Assembly: GCF_016587375.1 (NCBI RefSeq)
Contig: NZ_BNJG01000001.1
Coordinates: 4,036,001 to 4,100,000 of the forward strand
Direction of reading: 5' to 3'
Source: Ktedonobacter robiniae
GTDB lineage: Bacteria > Chloroflexota > Ktedonobacteria > Ktedonobacterales > Ktedonobacteraceae
DNA length: 64,000 nt
Below are positions 43,341 to 52,921 of this stretch, one piece after another. The position numbers and the translations under genes were made by a program. The notes beneath the pieces are model-generated. The model ran no database searches. It worked only from the letters and a program-made list of their open reading frames with translations, and was not told the origin of the DNA. Each line of letters opens with the position of its first letter. Positions within the stretch are counted from its first letter, which is position 1.

Positions 43341-44561
43341 TTGAAGCAATCTTGCATTCTTTTAGTCGATGATGACACTGCCCTGTTGCAGGCCTTACCC
43401 CAGGCAATCTACCTGCGTATGAAGGATGTCACGGTTGATACCTGTGACTCGGCCCTCGATGCGATTGAGCGGATCTGCTCATGCGAATATGACGCGATTG
43501 TGAGTGATATTAAGATGCCGGGTATGGATGGCCTGGCCCTGCTGGGAAAGGTGCAGCAAGTCTCTCCCAATACGCCGGTCCTCTTGATTACGGGCCATGG
43601 TGATCATAACCTGGCGATTCAGGCCTTGCGCGGCGGAGCCTATGATTTCATCCAGAAGCCAATTGATCGCGATTATTTTGTCGCCGCGCTCGCACGGGCG
43701 ATTCAAATACATCAGCTTCGTTACCAGGTGGAGGAACAACAACGCGCGCTAGAATTGCATGCTCGCTCGCTTGAGCAGGCGGTAGAGGAGCGCACTCGTG
43801 AACTCACGGCTGCAAACTCCGCCAAAGATGAATTCCTGAGCATGGCTTCGCATGAACTAAAAACCCCGCTCTCGAGCCTGAAGGGCATGACGCAGTTGCT
43901 ACGCCGTAAACTGGAGCGTACTGGCTCAACTGACGTCCCGAACTTGATTAGCATGGAGAACTCCATCCGGCGCATGGAGGTGCTGGTGAATGACCTGCTC
44001 AACATTTCTTTTATTGAGATGGGTGTCTTTGAACTGCATACCATGCCGTGCAACCTGAATGTGTTGTGTCAGCGCCTGGTAGATGAGTATGTTATCGGTA
44101 CCAATCCCCAACCTATCGTAGAACTCCATCTGCCATCTGAGCAGATTGAGGCCAATGTGGATGTGGAACGCCTGGGCCAGGTTGTGATTAACCTGCTTTC
44201 TAATGCACGTAAATACTCGAGTGCATCTATTTATATGGCGCTCAGCTATGACGAGACCGAGTGCGCGATCACGGTGCGCGATACCGGGATTGGCATCTCG
44301 CCTGAACTCTTGCCCCATATCTTTGATCGCTTCTATCGTGTTCCAGGCGTGGAGGTACAGCGTGGCTCTAGTATTGGCCTGGGCCTGGGCCTCTACATCT
44401 CCAATCAGATTGTCGAGAGCCACGGTGGTCGGATTACGGTCGAGAGTATTCCCGATAGTGGGAGTGTATTCTCGGTCCATCTGCCATATCTCTCTGTACA
44501 GCCAACTGAAGCCAGCGCCGCCGCCGATGATGCATCGTTATCCTCTCAGCCTCACCCATAG
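43341..44561 (+). CDS. Receiver-histidine kinase hybrid
   Basis: The 406-residue protein has an N-terminal receiver (CILLVDDDTALLQ, phospho-acceptor Asp in AIVSDIKMPGMDG, Lys in FIQKPID), a linking coiled coil and a C-terminal kinase (SMASHELKTPLSSL, NLLSNARKYSS, RDTGIGIS, GLGLGLYISNQIV). This order, receiver first then kinase, suits a relay in which the upstream kinase phosphorylates the receiver to control this second kinase. The start is TTG 43341, 3 nt after the previous stop, so translation is probably coupled. It completes a three-gene operon and meets the ABC-F gene tail to tail. Confidence 0.85.
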   Translation: MKQSCILLVDDDTALLQALPQAIYLRMKDVTVDTCDSALDAIERICSCEYDAIVSDIKMPGMDGLALLGKVQQVSPNTPVLLITGHGDHNLAIQALRGGAYDFIQKPIDRDYFVAALARAIQIHQLRYQVEEQQRALELHARSLEQAVEERTRELTAANSAKDEFLSMASHELKTPLSSLKGMTQLLRRKLERTGSTDVPNLISMENSIRRMEVLVNDLLNISFIEMGVFELHTMPCNLNVLCQRLVDEYVIGTNPQPIVELHLPSEQIEANVDVERLGQVVINLLSNARKYSSASIYMALSYDETECAITVRDTGIGISPELLPHIFDRFYRVPGVEVQRGSSIGLGLGLYISNQIVESHGGRITVESIPDSGSVFSVHLPYLSVQPTEASAAADDASLSSQPHP

Positions 44562-44574
44562 CGGCGGCGGCGCT
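44514..44574. terminator. GC-rich inverted repeat at convergent gene ends
   Basis: Arms 44514-44525 and 44563-44574 (GCC/GGC repeats) are complementary over 12 bp with a 37-nt loop, spanning the stop codon of the receiver-kinase gene. It may help end transcription from both sides. Confidence 0.4.
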
Positions 44575-44582
44575 CTGCCATT

Positions 44583-46253
44583 TTAAGCCGAGGTAACTAT
44601 TTCATGGTCTTCCTTCTTGACCAACTGGCTCTCTCGCAACTCCCAGACTTCGCCACCGAAGCGCTGGATGAACCAGCGGTCATGCGAGATGGCAATGACC
44701 GGACCAGGAAAATGCAGGACTGCTTGTTCAAAGGCTTCCAGCACATCGAGACTGATGTAGTTGGTCGGCTCGTCGAGTAGGAGCACATTGGGGTTCCTGG
44801 CCATCAAGCTGGCAATCTCCAATTTACGTCTCTGCCCGATACTTAATTGCCTGACCTTTTTCTGCATATCCTCCAGGCGGAAGAGTCCATACCCGATCAA
44901 GCGACTTATAAACTCCCCCTCATAACCTATCTGCCCATAGCGATAGGTCTCGATGACCGTCTTCTCCAGGTCGGGAAGCTCCGGGTCCTGGGGGAGATAG
45001 CCTACACGTGCGCCAGATGCAAGGGAGATCGTACCACCGTCAGGCTGCTCCTCTCCAAGTAGTAACCTGAGCAGCGTCGTTTTTCCCGCTCCATTGGGGC
45101 CAGTCAGCATGATGCGCGACCGAGGGGTCAGGTTGAGATGAACATGCTCAAAGACCTGGCGTTCACCAAAGCCTTTGCGCACATCGGTCATCTGCACCAC
45201 GCTCTGCGATTGAATGGCCTCTGTGCGAAAGTAGGAGGTGACGCTGAGTAGTTCGGGTGGCTTGGGAATTGGATCAGCCTCAATGCGCTTCAGGCGCTCT
45301 TCCGTTTCATGAATATCGCGGGCCACGGCGCTGTCAACACGCTGCCCCAAAAAGTGCTTGACGAACTTATCGTTATCGCGTGGTGCGCGATTGCTATGCC
45401 CGATATGTCTTCCTTTCTCTTTGATGCGTTTGCGCAGCTCTTTGATCTCTTCTTGCTGGCGCAGGTAATCCTCCTCCCACTGCTTGCGCTCCGCCTCGCG
45501 TGCCGCGACATAGGCGTCATAATTGCCAGTATAGGCTTTGAGGTGATGAGAATTGTCATCGATCTCAAAGATGGCATTGACGGCGCGATTGAGAAACTGG
45601 CGATCATGCGAGACGATGAGCGCGGCTCCGTGATAGCTTGAGAGATAGTTCTCCAACCACTCCATGCTGGCGACGTCGAGATGATTAGTCGGTTCATCTA
45701 ACAAGATAATATCTGGAGAACGTAGCAACAAGGCCGCCAGGCCGACACGAGCCTTCTCGCCACCAGAGAGCGTCTCGACCTCCTGGGTGCGCGGAAAGTA
45801 GCTCAGGCGCAGGCCCTCCAGGATGCTCTCTATCTTATAGTCTATTTCGTAGCCACCACTGTCTTGAAAGCGTGTTGAAACAAGGGCATATTCCTCAAGG
45901 AGCGAGGTGAGTTGCTCCGGGGTGGCCGTGCTCATGACCCCTTCAAGCTCGTGCATACGTGTCTCAAGTTGGCGCAGATTTCCTACGGCCTCAAGAATTA
46001 AATCCTGTATGCTACGTCCATAGAAGGGGGGCGTGGTCTGAGGCAGATAGCCCACTTCAACGGAGGGAGCATAGACAAAGCGGCCCTCGTCGGCCTCTTC
46101 GCTCCCGGTAAGGATACGTAAGAGGGTAGATTTGCCCGCGCCATTGGCACCAACGATGCCCACCCGGTCTCCAGCATTGACTACGCATGAGATTTCACTG
46201 AGTACGGTAATCGCGCCATAGGTTTTAGAGAGATTGCGTACAGTTAATAACAT
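44583..46253 (-). CDS. ABC-F family ATPase
   Basis: The 556-residue soluble protein has two ABC domains joined by a charged linker and no membrane helices, the ABC-F pattern of translation factors and antibiotic ribosome-protection proteins. The first site has GANGAGKST, LSGGEKARVG and LLDEPTNHLD; the second has GPNGAGKTT, a changed signature LSIGQRRKLE and LLDEPTNYISLD. The C-terminus ends shortly after the second domain. It should bind the ribosome E site and act on the peptidyl-transferase region. Translation starts at ATG 46253; GAGGTG lies 9 nt upstream but is enclosed in a leader hairpin, so expression may be induced by ribosome stalling. Whether it gives drug resistance or is a housekeeping EttA/Uup-like factor cannot be settled here. 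Confidence 0.85.
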   Translation of the reverse strand: MLLTVRNLSKTYGAITVLSEISCVVNAGDRVGIVGANGAGKSTLLRILTGSEEADEGRFVYAPSVEVGYLPQTTPPFYGRSIQDLILEAVGNLRQLETRMHELEGVMSTATPEQLTSLLEEYALVSTRFQDSGGYEIDYKIESILEGLRLSYFPRTQEVETLSGGEKARVGLAALLLRSPDIILLDEPTNHLDVASMEWLENYLSSYHGAALIVSHDRQFLNRAVNAIFEIDDNSHHLKAYTGNYDAYVAAREAERKQWEEDYLRQQEEIKELRKRIKEKGRHIGHSNRAPRDNDKFVKHFLGQRVDSAVARDIHETEERLKRIEADPIPKPPELLSVTSYFRTEAIQSQSVVQMTDVRKGFGERQVFEHVHLNLTPRSRIMLTGPNGAGKTTLLRLLLGEEQPDGGTISLASGARVGYLPQDPELPDLEKTVIETYRYGQIGYEGEFISRLIGYGLFRLEDMQKKVRQLSIGQRRKLEIASLMARNPNVLLLDEPTNYISLDVLEAFEQAVLHFPGPVIAISHDRWFIQRFGGEVWELRESQLVKKEDHEIVTSA

Positions 46254-46259
46254 AAAGCT

Positions 46260-46325
46260 GCACCTCGTAATTCTGGTTGCGGTCGTTTTGCCGCCAGGTG
46301 TGTAATGAAGTTGTCTGCGAGGTGC
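46260..46325 (-). promoter_or_regulatory. Leader hairpin masking the ABC-F ribosome-binding site
   Basis: On the minus strand, GCACCTCG (46325-46318) is the exact complement of CGAGGTGC (46267-46260). The latter contains the Shine-Dalgarno sequence and lies 6 nt before the ATG. The 50-nt loop holds a second CACCT and a CTGGCGG...CCGcaaCCAG inner stem that could compete. This is the layout of translation attenuators. Confidence 0.5.
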
Positions 46326-46636
46326 CTGAACGCGCTCAAGGGGTACAAATTGCTAACTGGTTGTGGTTAACATCGTGGGTAGCTTCTAGCGAAGTGATAG
46401 CAGAAAGTGGTAGAGCACCTTGTGATGTACCATGAGCACGGCATCAGGCCAGAAGTAACCAGCAACGAGCGCAAGTAGATATATGAATGCTGTAAAAGCA
46501 TATTCTAAAAGCGTGCGTGGGGTTACTTAGCGGTAGATGTTGCTCATGTTTACAAGTGTTGCTCCTTTGATAGAGGTTTTTTACTGTGGTATGTATCCAT
46601 CATACAGGATCTCAACAAAGAAGTCAAGCAGTTATT

Positions 46637-46706
46637 TGGTTGTTTTGGTCCTGAAGGTGCTGTTGGCGCGTCCGCGCCAACAGCACCTTCAGGACCAAAA
46701 CAACCA
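46637..46706. terminator. 34-bp perfect hairpin
   Basis: Arms 46637-46670 and 46673-46706 are perfectly complementary over 34 bp with only 2 nt between them, the longest palindrome in the window. It lies 7 nt beyond the stop of the vWA gene, at the end of the five-gene minus-strand operon. Confidence 0.85.
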
Positions 46707-46713
46707 CTTCTTT

Positions 46714-47898
46714 TTAACGGGTGCGCGTGGCGACGATGTCGTTGCGCGCGGCCCACATGTTGAGATCTTGTTGCTGAATGGCAGCGGCCATGAGATCCGG
46801 GAAGAGGTCAGGCGTACAGGCGAACGAGGGAATGCCCATGCTCGCCAGGTGCGCGGCATTCGTTTTATCGTAGCCCGGGGCACCATCATCGCTGAGGGCC
46901 AGTAGGCAGATGACCTGGACTCCGCTGGCGACCAGTTCGGCGGCGCGGCGAAGCATCTCGCGCTCGTTTCCTCCCTCATAGAGATCGGTAATCAGGACGA
47001 GGATGGTCTGGCTGGGACGACTGATGATCTGCTGGCAATAGGCCAGGGCACGATTGATATCGGTGCCGCCGCCCAGTTGTGTGCCGAAGAGCAGGTCGAC
47101 CGGGTCTTGCAGGTCTTCGCTGAGATCGACAACGGCGGTGTCGAAGACGACCATGCGTGTGCTGACCGCACGAATGGTTGCCAGGACGGCGCCAAAGATG
47201 CCTGAGTAAACGACGGAGGTTGCCATAGAGCCGCTCTGATCTACGCAGAGGACGATATCACGCAGGGAAGAGCGCTTATGCCCATGCCCGATCAACTGTT
47301 CGGCGATGATGGTCTGCTTCTCCGGCAGGTAGTTTTTCAGGTTGGCGCGGATGGTGCGATGCCAGTTGATCTCATTGGCACGTGGTCGTCGGGTATAGGT
47401 GGAGCGATTGAGGCTACCCCGTACCGCCTGTTGCAAGGGATTGGCGAGTTTGCGCTCCAGTTCTTCGACGACCTTGCGTACCACTTGCCGCGCCGTATCC
47501 TTGGTTTTCTCGGGAATGACGCGACTCAGCGAGAGCAGGGAGGCTACGAGATGGACATCCGGCTCAACCTGCTCAAGCATCTCTGGTTCGAGCAGCATGC
47601 GTGTAAGGTTGAGCCGTTGAAGCGCGTCCTGCTGCATCACGCGTACGGTCGAGGAGGGGAAGTAGGTACGAATATCGCCCAGCCAGCGGGCTACGTTGGG
47701 CGAGGAGCCTCCCAGCCCGCCCGAACGCTGGGCATCGTAGAGGGCTTCGAGCGTTTTATCCATGCCCAGGTCGCGGCCACTCAACATGTCCTGCCCATCT
47801 CCTGGCGCACCTCCACCCGCGCCCGCCATTCCTTTCTCCGCCTGCTTGCCTAAAACGAGGCGCCAGCGGCGCAGGCGCTCTTGCTCATTTATGCTCAT
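46714..47898 (-). CDS. vWA domain protein of MoxR module (CoxE-like)
   Basis: The 394-residue protein has a C-terminal von Willebrand factor A domain (about 195-375) with the metal-ion-dependent adhesion motif DQSGSM, a conserved GGGTDINRAL and LVLITDLYEGG. The N-terminal half is helical and charged. vWA proteins of this kind pair with MoxR AAA+ ATPases, as bacterial chaperone-like complexes that insert metals or remodel targets. It is the last gene of the operon and overlaps the DUF5682 gene by 14 nt. A 34-bp hairpin follows the stop. It should be cytoplasmic. Confidence 0.85.
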   Translation of the reverse strand: MSINEQERLRRWRLVLGKQAEKGMAGAGGGAPGDGQDMLSGRDLGMDKTLEALYDAQRSGGLGGSSPNVARWLGDIRTYFPSSTVRVMQQDALQRLNLTRMLLEPEMLEQVEPDVHLVASLLSLSRVIPEKTKDTARQVVRKVVEELERKLANPLQQAVRGSLNRSTYTRRPRANEINWHRTIRANLKNYLPEKQTIIAEQLIGHGHKRSSLRDIVLCVDQSGSMATSVVYSGIFGAVLATIRAVSTRMVVFDTAVVDLSEDLQDPVDLLFGTQLGGGTDINRALAYCQQIISRPSQTILVLITDLYEGGNEREMLRRAAELVASGVQVICLLALSDDGAPGYDKTNAAHLASMGIPSFACTPDLFPDLMAAAIQQQDLNMWAARNDIVATRTR

Positions 47899-50212
47899 TG
47901 AAGCTTACCCCCATCAGTTGTGCCAGCACGGGCAGAACGCCCTCCGCTCGTTGCTGGTCGAAGCCCACGCTGGTAGATGATGCCGTCATCCCTGGTACCG
48001 CGCCGCTCTGGCCCGACATTGTGCGCAGGTGTTTGACCTTTTCGCCCATGGCACGGCGCTCAGGCGGCTCAAATTCGCTGAAGGCGCGGCGTAGGATTGG
48101 TAAGAGAGCCTCGAAGGTCTCGCCCGAGAGATCGCTGAGCCAGCTATCCAGAGCGCTCCACAGCTCCTCCTGGTGGAGGGCGATAAGCCCGCTACCCATG
48201 AGGACGCCCTCGATCCAGCGCGCGGCTTGAGCCGCTGGTAACGCGGGTGTGAGGGCCAGGCGTGTCTGGCGTTGCAGCTCAGCTCCATCGATGACGTGCT
48301 GTTCTAGCAGTAAGCGACAGCTTCGCCCGCGTAGCAGGCCATGCAGATCCTCCTGTTCCATCAAGCGGCGCAGGAGCTTCTGCCAGTCTTGACGCTCCTC
48401 TTCCTGGTTGAGCAGGCTGAGGGCCTCCTGAACGTGGTTGATGCTTGTGAGCATGCCCCGAGCGGCGTCATCGTCAAGCGAGGAGCAGGCACCGGGTAGA
48501 CCAACCAGCACGCGCTCGAAGAGACGTGTGAGAATGGGCTGGACCAGCTCGGCCTGGGTACCTCGAACATTGCCGTAGCGTGCGATCCGCGCCAGGGGTG
48601 GCATGGCATCCATCAAATGGCGTATATCTGCCGATACTGCCGCGCGTTGCTGGATGACTGTAAGCAGGTGCGCAATCGCCTGGGGCAAGGCCGCCAGCAT
48701 GGCCTGGTCGAGCAGGCTGGTGAGTTGCGGTAGCTCTTGAAGCTCTTCGGCCTGGTGCGCGACGAAGGCGCTTGCCGCCTCGAAGACGGTGTTCCCCCAG
48801 GCGCTGGCTTCAATGAGAGTTACTACAAACTCAACCTGCCATTGTAATTGCCAGTATTCCCAGAAGGTGCCCTGCTTCTGGTTGCCGGTACGCAGAGTTT
48901 TGCCCCAGGGAATGTTGAGCAGGGAGAGGCGGTGCAGCAACTGGCTGCGCGCCAGGGCGCTCTCTTTGCGCAGGTCTAGCTCCAGGCGTGTACTCTCAGG
49001 CGAGGGCGCCATGCGCAACTGGCGCTGTTGCTGCTCCAGATCGCGCTGGAGCGGGATGGCTGGCGTCTCCTCCGGTACGCGCCCCAGGCGCTCGCCAATT
49101 TCGAGCTTCTCGCGAATTAACTGCATGGGTTCCGTGTTGCCATGGCAGAGAACAGTCTGGATGGCCTCGTGTAGCTCGATGAGGCCGGGCATGGGAAGCT
49201 CGCGCAGGGCTGCCAGGGTCTCGCTCAGGCGTACCGCCTCAATAACGCTGGCCGAGGAGGCATCCAGGTCTTCTTTGCGGAGCAAGCGCGCGGCGCGTGT
49301 CACCCAGCGTACCACGGCCTGATCTGGCGTCTTCCAGAGATGCTCGTACCAGCCAGGAGAGGTGATGCCAGCTCCATAGCCGCTGCGATAGGAGAGGCGT
49401 GAATTGGTCCAGGGAATCCAGGTGGCCTCAACCTTCAATTTTTTTAGACCCTTCAGGCGTTTCTGATCCTCGCCAGGTGCGCCGGGGTCGACCAGGACGG
49501 GGGCATGCCAGGCTCCACATACAACGGCGATGCGCTGGAAGCCCTCGCGCTGAGCCGTGCGGATGCATTGACGCATATAGGCCTCGCGAAGCGCGTCCTC
49601 TTCCCTGGTTTCTCGTCCCTCTCTGAGGGCCGACATGGCTTCAAGGATAGCCGCGAAAATGTCGCGGCTATCGACGCGCTGCTCAATCTGCTGTTCCCAC
49701 CAGCTTTCATGATCGCTATAGCCTGCTGCCTCGGCAAGCATCCCGAGTGGGTCCTCACGCTCCTCCGTTTGAGGCGCAGGTGCGAGGGTCGCATTGCGCG
49801 TCTCCTGACCTGGCTCTGCCTCATCTCCAGGATGATCGAGCTCTTGCGGCTCCTGCTGCTCCGTTTGTTCAGCCAGGGCCTCGTGTTCGAGGCGCAGCGC
49901 CATCTGCATGGCTTGGGGCAGGTCCATAAAGCGCGTTTCTATACCCTGCTCAAAGCTATAGCGGAGCGCCTGCCATTCTGGCGAGAAGGTGGTAAAGGGA
50001 TAGAAGACGGCACGCTTTGGATGCTCAGGCGCGTAGATGAGGATCGCGACGGGAGGCCGCATCTCCTGGTGCATACATAGCGGGAGCACTTGCTGGGCGT
50101 CGGGCGGGCCTTCGACCAGGACGATGTCTGGCTGGTACTCTGTGAGCGCCTGGCGCAGGCTGCGTGCGCAGCCTGGCCCATGGTGGCGTATCCCAAAGAC
50201 TGAAATGCTCAC
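47885..50212 (-). CDS. DUF5682 family protein
   Basis: The product has about 775 residues and matches the DUF5682 family: the N-terminus reads SISVFGIRHHGPGCARSLRQAL and continues VLVEGPPDA, a fold related to TraB/erythromycin-esterase-like domains with conserved His and Glu (GIRHHGPG, EGPPD). CGAWHAPVL in the middle adds another conserved histidine. The reaction is unknown. The preferred start is GTG 50212, overlapping the MoxR stop by one base (TAGTG), so translation is probably coupled; a frame open to 50251 is less likely. It is found beside MoxR and vWA genes in many bacteria, which suggests one complex. Confidence 0.8.
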   Translation of the reverse strand: MSISVFGIRHHGPGCARSLRQALTEYQPDIVLVEGPPDAQQVLPLCMHQEMRPPVAILIYAPEHPKRAVFYPFTTFSPEWQALRYSFEQGIETRFMDLPQAMQMALRLEHEALAEQTEQQEPQELDHPGDEAEPGQETRNATLAPAPQTEEREDPLGMLAEAAGYSDHESWWEQQIEQRVDSRDIFAAILEAMSALREGRETREEDALREAYMRQCIRTAQREGFQRIAVVCGAWHAPVLVDPGAPGEDQKRLKGLKKLKVEATWIPWTNSRLSYRSGYGAGITSPGWYEHLWKTPDQAVVRWVTRAARLLRKEDLDASSASVIEAVRLSETLAALRELPMPGLIELHEAIQTVLCHGNTEPMQLIREKLEIGERLGRVPEETPAIPLQRDLEQQQRQLRMAPSPESTRLELDLRKESALARSQLLHRLSLLNIPWGKTLRTGNQKQGTFWEYWQLQWQVEFVVTLIEASAWGNTVFEAASAFVAHQAEELQELPQLTSLLDQAMLAALPQAIAHLLTVIQQRAAVSADIRHLMDAMPPLARIARYGNVRGTQAELVQPILTRLFERVLVGLPGACSSLDDDAARGMLTSINHVQEALSLLNQEEERQDWQKLLRRLMEQEDLHGLLRGRSCRLLLEQHVIDGAELQRQTRLALTPALPAAQAARWIEGVLMGSGLIALHQEELWSALDSWLSDLSGETFEALLPILRRAFSEFEPPERRAMGEKVKHLRTMSGQSGAVPGMTASSTSVGFDQQRAEGVLPVLAQLMGVSFNEHK

Positions 50213-51342
50213 TACAACACCTCGCGGCACGCTCGATAGAGGTCCTTCCAACCTTCACGCTCTTTGGCGACTGTTTGCAGGTATTCGAGCCAGACGACAC
50301 GATCCTGGACCGGGTCTTTGACAATGGCGCCGGTCAGGCCCGCAGCCAGGTCGGCGGCTTTTAGCTCGCCGTCGCCGAAATAGCCCGCCATGGCCAGTCC
50401 GTTGTTGATGACGGAGATGGCCTCCGCCGTTGAGAGTGTGCCACCAGGTGACTTCAGCTTGGTCTGCCCGTCTTCGGTGACGCCATTGCGCAGCTCGCGG
50501 AAGATGGTGACGACGCGGCGAATCTCCTCCAGCGCGGGCTTCTCGGCTGGCAGCTCCAGGGCGCGACCCAGGCTGGCGACGCGACGCTCCACGATGTTAA
50601 CCTCGTCGTCCATGCTATCAGGCACGGGGAGAATGACGGTGTTGAAGCGGCGCATGAGTGCGCTGGAGAGCTCGTTGACGCCCTTGTCGCGGTTATTGGC
50701 GGTCGCGATGACGTTAAAGCCTTTGCGCGCCTGGACCTCTGTGTTGAGTTCGGGTACAGGCAGCGTCTTCTCCGAAAGGATGGTAATCAGGGTATCTTGG
50801 ACCTCGCTGGGAATACGTGTGAGCTCTTCAATACGCGCGAGCTTGCCATCTTGCATGGCCTGCATCATGGGGCTGACCACCAGAGCCGCTGGTGAAGGAC
50901 CTTCAACCAGCAAGCGCGCGTAGTTCCAGCCATAGCGAATGGCGTTCTCATCCGTGCCTGCCGTGCCTTGAATCAGGAGAGCCGAGTCGCCCATAATGGC
51001 GGCGCTTAGATGCTCGCTTACCCACGATTTTGCAGTACCAGGAACGCCATAGAGCAATAGGGCGCGGTCAGTGGCGAGTGTAGAGATGGCGATCTCCATC
51101 AGGCGGGGGTTGCCAATATACTTTGGCGAGATCTCAAAGCCATTGTCGAGCTTGCCGCCCATGAGGTAGGTGCGCACAGCCCAGGGCGAGAGCTGCCAGT
51201 TAGGTGGCCGCTGGCGCGTATCCACTTTAACCAGTTCAGCCAGTTCCTCCGCGTATTGCTGCTCGGCGTGCTGGCGTAAAACGCTATTGACCTCGGCTCC
51301 TGTGATATGTCCATTTTGTGCAGTATTTTGCGTGCTCGTCAT
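50212..51342 (-). CDS. MoxR-type AAA+ ATPase
   Basis: The 376-residue ATPase has Walker A GVPGTAKS, a Walker B/sensor region LARIEELTRIP, IATANNRDKGVNELSSALMRRF with sensor 1 and the arginine finger, and a C-terminal lid. This is the MoxR branch of AAA+ chaperones, which form rings and work with vWA partners encoded nearby, here at 46714. The gene is central in a five-gene operon: 2 nt after the DUF5691 gene and overlapping the DUF5682 gene. The Walker A has Ser instead of the common Thr after Lys, as seen in this branch. Confidence 0.9.
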   Translation of the reverse strand: MTSTQNTAQNGHITGAEVNSVLRQHAEQQYAEELAELVKVDTRQRPPNWQLSPWAVRTYLMGGKLDNGFEISPKYIGNPRLMEIAISTLATDRALLLYGVPGTAKSWVSEHLSAAIMGDSALLIQGTAGTDENAIRYGWNYARLLVEGPSPAALVVSPMMQAMQDGKLARIEELTRIPSEVQDTLITILSEKTLPVPELNTEVQARKGFNVIATANNRDKGVNELSSALMRRFNTVILPVPDSMDDEVNIVERRVASLGRALELPAEKPALEEIRRVVTIFRELRNGVTEDGQTKLKSPGGTLSTAEAISVINNGLAMAGYFGDGELKAADLAAGLTGAIVKDPVQDRVVWLEYLQTVAKEREGWKDLYRACREVL

Positions 51343-51344
51343 AA

Positions 51345-52919
51345 TTAGCCAATCTCCTCTACTATCATTTTGCGCAGGTGTATTGTCTCTAGAAAATGAT
51401 TTACGCTATTTTTGGTTTGCTGATGTTCGTAGTAGATGCTGTATTCATATTTTTCGGGCAGATCGGGTAAGTTCCATTCCTGTAAAGCCAGGGGAAAACA
51501 GGTTGGAGGGAAGGCGAGCGCTGCCGGTGGGAGCGTGAGTCGCAGGTATTCAAGCGTAGCTTTCCCTGTCTCAGTTTCTATGGGAAAATTATGTACCACT
51601 TCGCGCGCCCAATCCAGGTAGAATGTGCCAAAGTTGTGACTCCAGGGACGTGGCAGGACAGACACATTCAAGATATGGGATGCAAAGTGACTCCCAAGCA
51701 TTCCCTTGAAGATACCTTCTGCCTGTTGCTGGGAAAGGCGAGAGATAAGACCAGCTATCTCCAGGTTACGCTCCTCACGCCGCGCATCGCGCAGTGCATC
51801 TGGTTGTGCTTCTTGCCAGAAAGCCAGGAGACTGTCGATGCTCGGCAGGTGATACTCGCGTGCGGCACGTCTGCAAAGCACCGTAAAAAGCATGTGCTGC
51901 CAGGTTTTATTTTCAATCGCCTCTAGCAACTGGTAGGGTGCCAGCGAAAAGCGTTCTTCCCAATAGGCGAGTGGCAGGTGTTCTAGGAGGCGCTGGCAGG
52001 CATCGTTAATGCCAGATGTGTTCTCCACCCTGTTGATCAGGCCATCGCGGACCCAACTCTTATCTAGGGTAGCAGGCTTATGAACGGCAATTTTCCCCTT
52101 CTGATACTGGAACAGAGTACCTGCTTGAGCACGCATGCGCTGCATAAAGGCTGAGCCTGGGAGCATGGCAAGCAGCCGTATTGCGACCAGGCGCACCTGT
52201 TCGCTGCGGTCATCGAGCGCTTTCTCCAGAAAATCTTCATCTTCTGGTGAGAGCTTGAGTGCCAGGATTTCGAGGAGTGGTGCGCGGGTATCGGCACGCT
52301 CCTTCTTCCAGCTCTGCTGGAGCCATTGCCTCGCCGTATCTGGAGCGAGGAGGCGCTGCTGGCGCAGGGCTTCTACGCGCTGCTTGAGTGTTCCCTCTTG
52401 CCATGTGGCTTCGATCTGTTCAGCGGGTATCGCGCCTGCCTCAGTGGACAACTCGTTCACCCAGTTCCACTTTGGGTTGTGCTGGCTCAGCCAGCGCCCG
52501 CGTTCACCTAGCAGAGGGAGCGCTTGCTCACGTAGCTCTTTCCCTCTGGTGACGGTTTCCAGAAACGCTGGCAGGAGATCATATGGCACCCGGCAGCGCC
52601 GCTCTTGCATATAGCCTAGAGCCTCCTGAAGGAGTGCTGTTTCTTTATGAGGCAGGAGCATCTCAAGAATCTGCGGTCGCTGAAGCGGATACCAGTCCTG
52701 GGACTCAGGTTGCGCGGGTGCAGGCAGTTCAGGCGCGGACTCGGCGAGGTGCCCCGCGTTTTGATAGGCGCCCCAGGCAGCAGCTGTCAGCAGGAGCTGG
52801 TGTTCTTTTCCACCCTCACTGAGTTGACTACTCAGCTCATCAATTCTGGTACCGGTGGTGAGTGCTGTATCGCCGCTCTGCTCTGTGCCAACGATGGCGG
52901 CGGTGATAAAACGTTCCAT
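51345..52919 (-). CDS. DUF5691 family protein
   Basis: The 524-residue protein starts MERFITAAIVGTEQSG, the usual start of DUF5691 proteins, and consists mostly of helical, HEAT-like repeats (ALDDRSEQVRLVAIRLLAML, LEKALDDRS). No catalytic motif is visible, so a scaffold or adaptor role is likely. It lies 2 nt from both the SWIM gene and the MoxR gene. DUF5691 genes are known mainly from this same gene order, which supports a shared function with the ATPase and vWA protein. Confidence 0.8.
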   Translation of the reverse strand: MERFITAAIVGTEQSGDTALTTGTRIDELSSQLSEGGKEHQLLLTAAAWGAYQNAGHLAESAPELPAPAQPESQDWYPLQRPQILEMLLPHKETALLQEALGYMQERRCRVPYDLLPAFLETVTRGKELREQALPLLGERGRWLSQHNPKWNWVNELSTEAGAIPAEQIEATWQEGTLKQRVEALRQQRLLAPDTARQWLQQSWKKERADTRAPLLEILALKLSPEDEDFLEKALDDRSEQVRLVAIRLLAMLPGSAFMQRMRAQAGTLFQYQKGKIAVHKPATLDKSWVRDGLINRVENTSGINDACQRLLEHLPLAYWEERFSLAPYQLLEAIENKTWQHMLFTVLCRRAAREYHLPSIDSLLAFWQEAQPDALRDARREERNLEIAGLISRLSQQQAEGIFKGMLGSHFASHILNVSVLPRPWSHNFGTFYLDWAREVVHNFPIETETGKATLEYLRLTLPPAALAFPPTCFPLALQEWNLPDLPEKYEYSIYYEHQQTKNSVNHFLETIHLRKMIVEEIG

Positions 52920-52921
52920 GT

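Noticed and set aside
46537..46905. 122-residue plus-strand frame
   Set aside because: It passes through a 34-bp palindrome and then lies antisense to the vWA gene, so it is a shadow frame.
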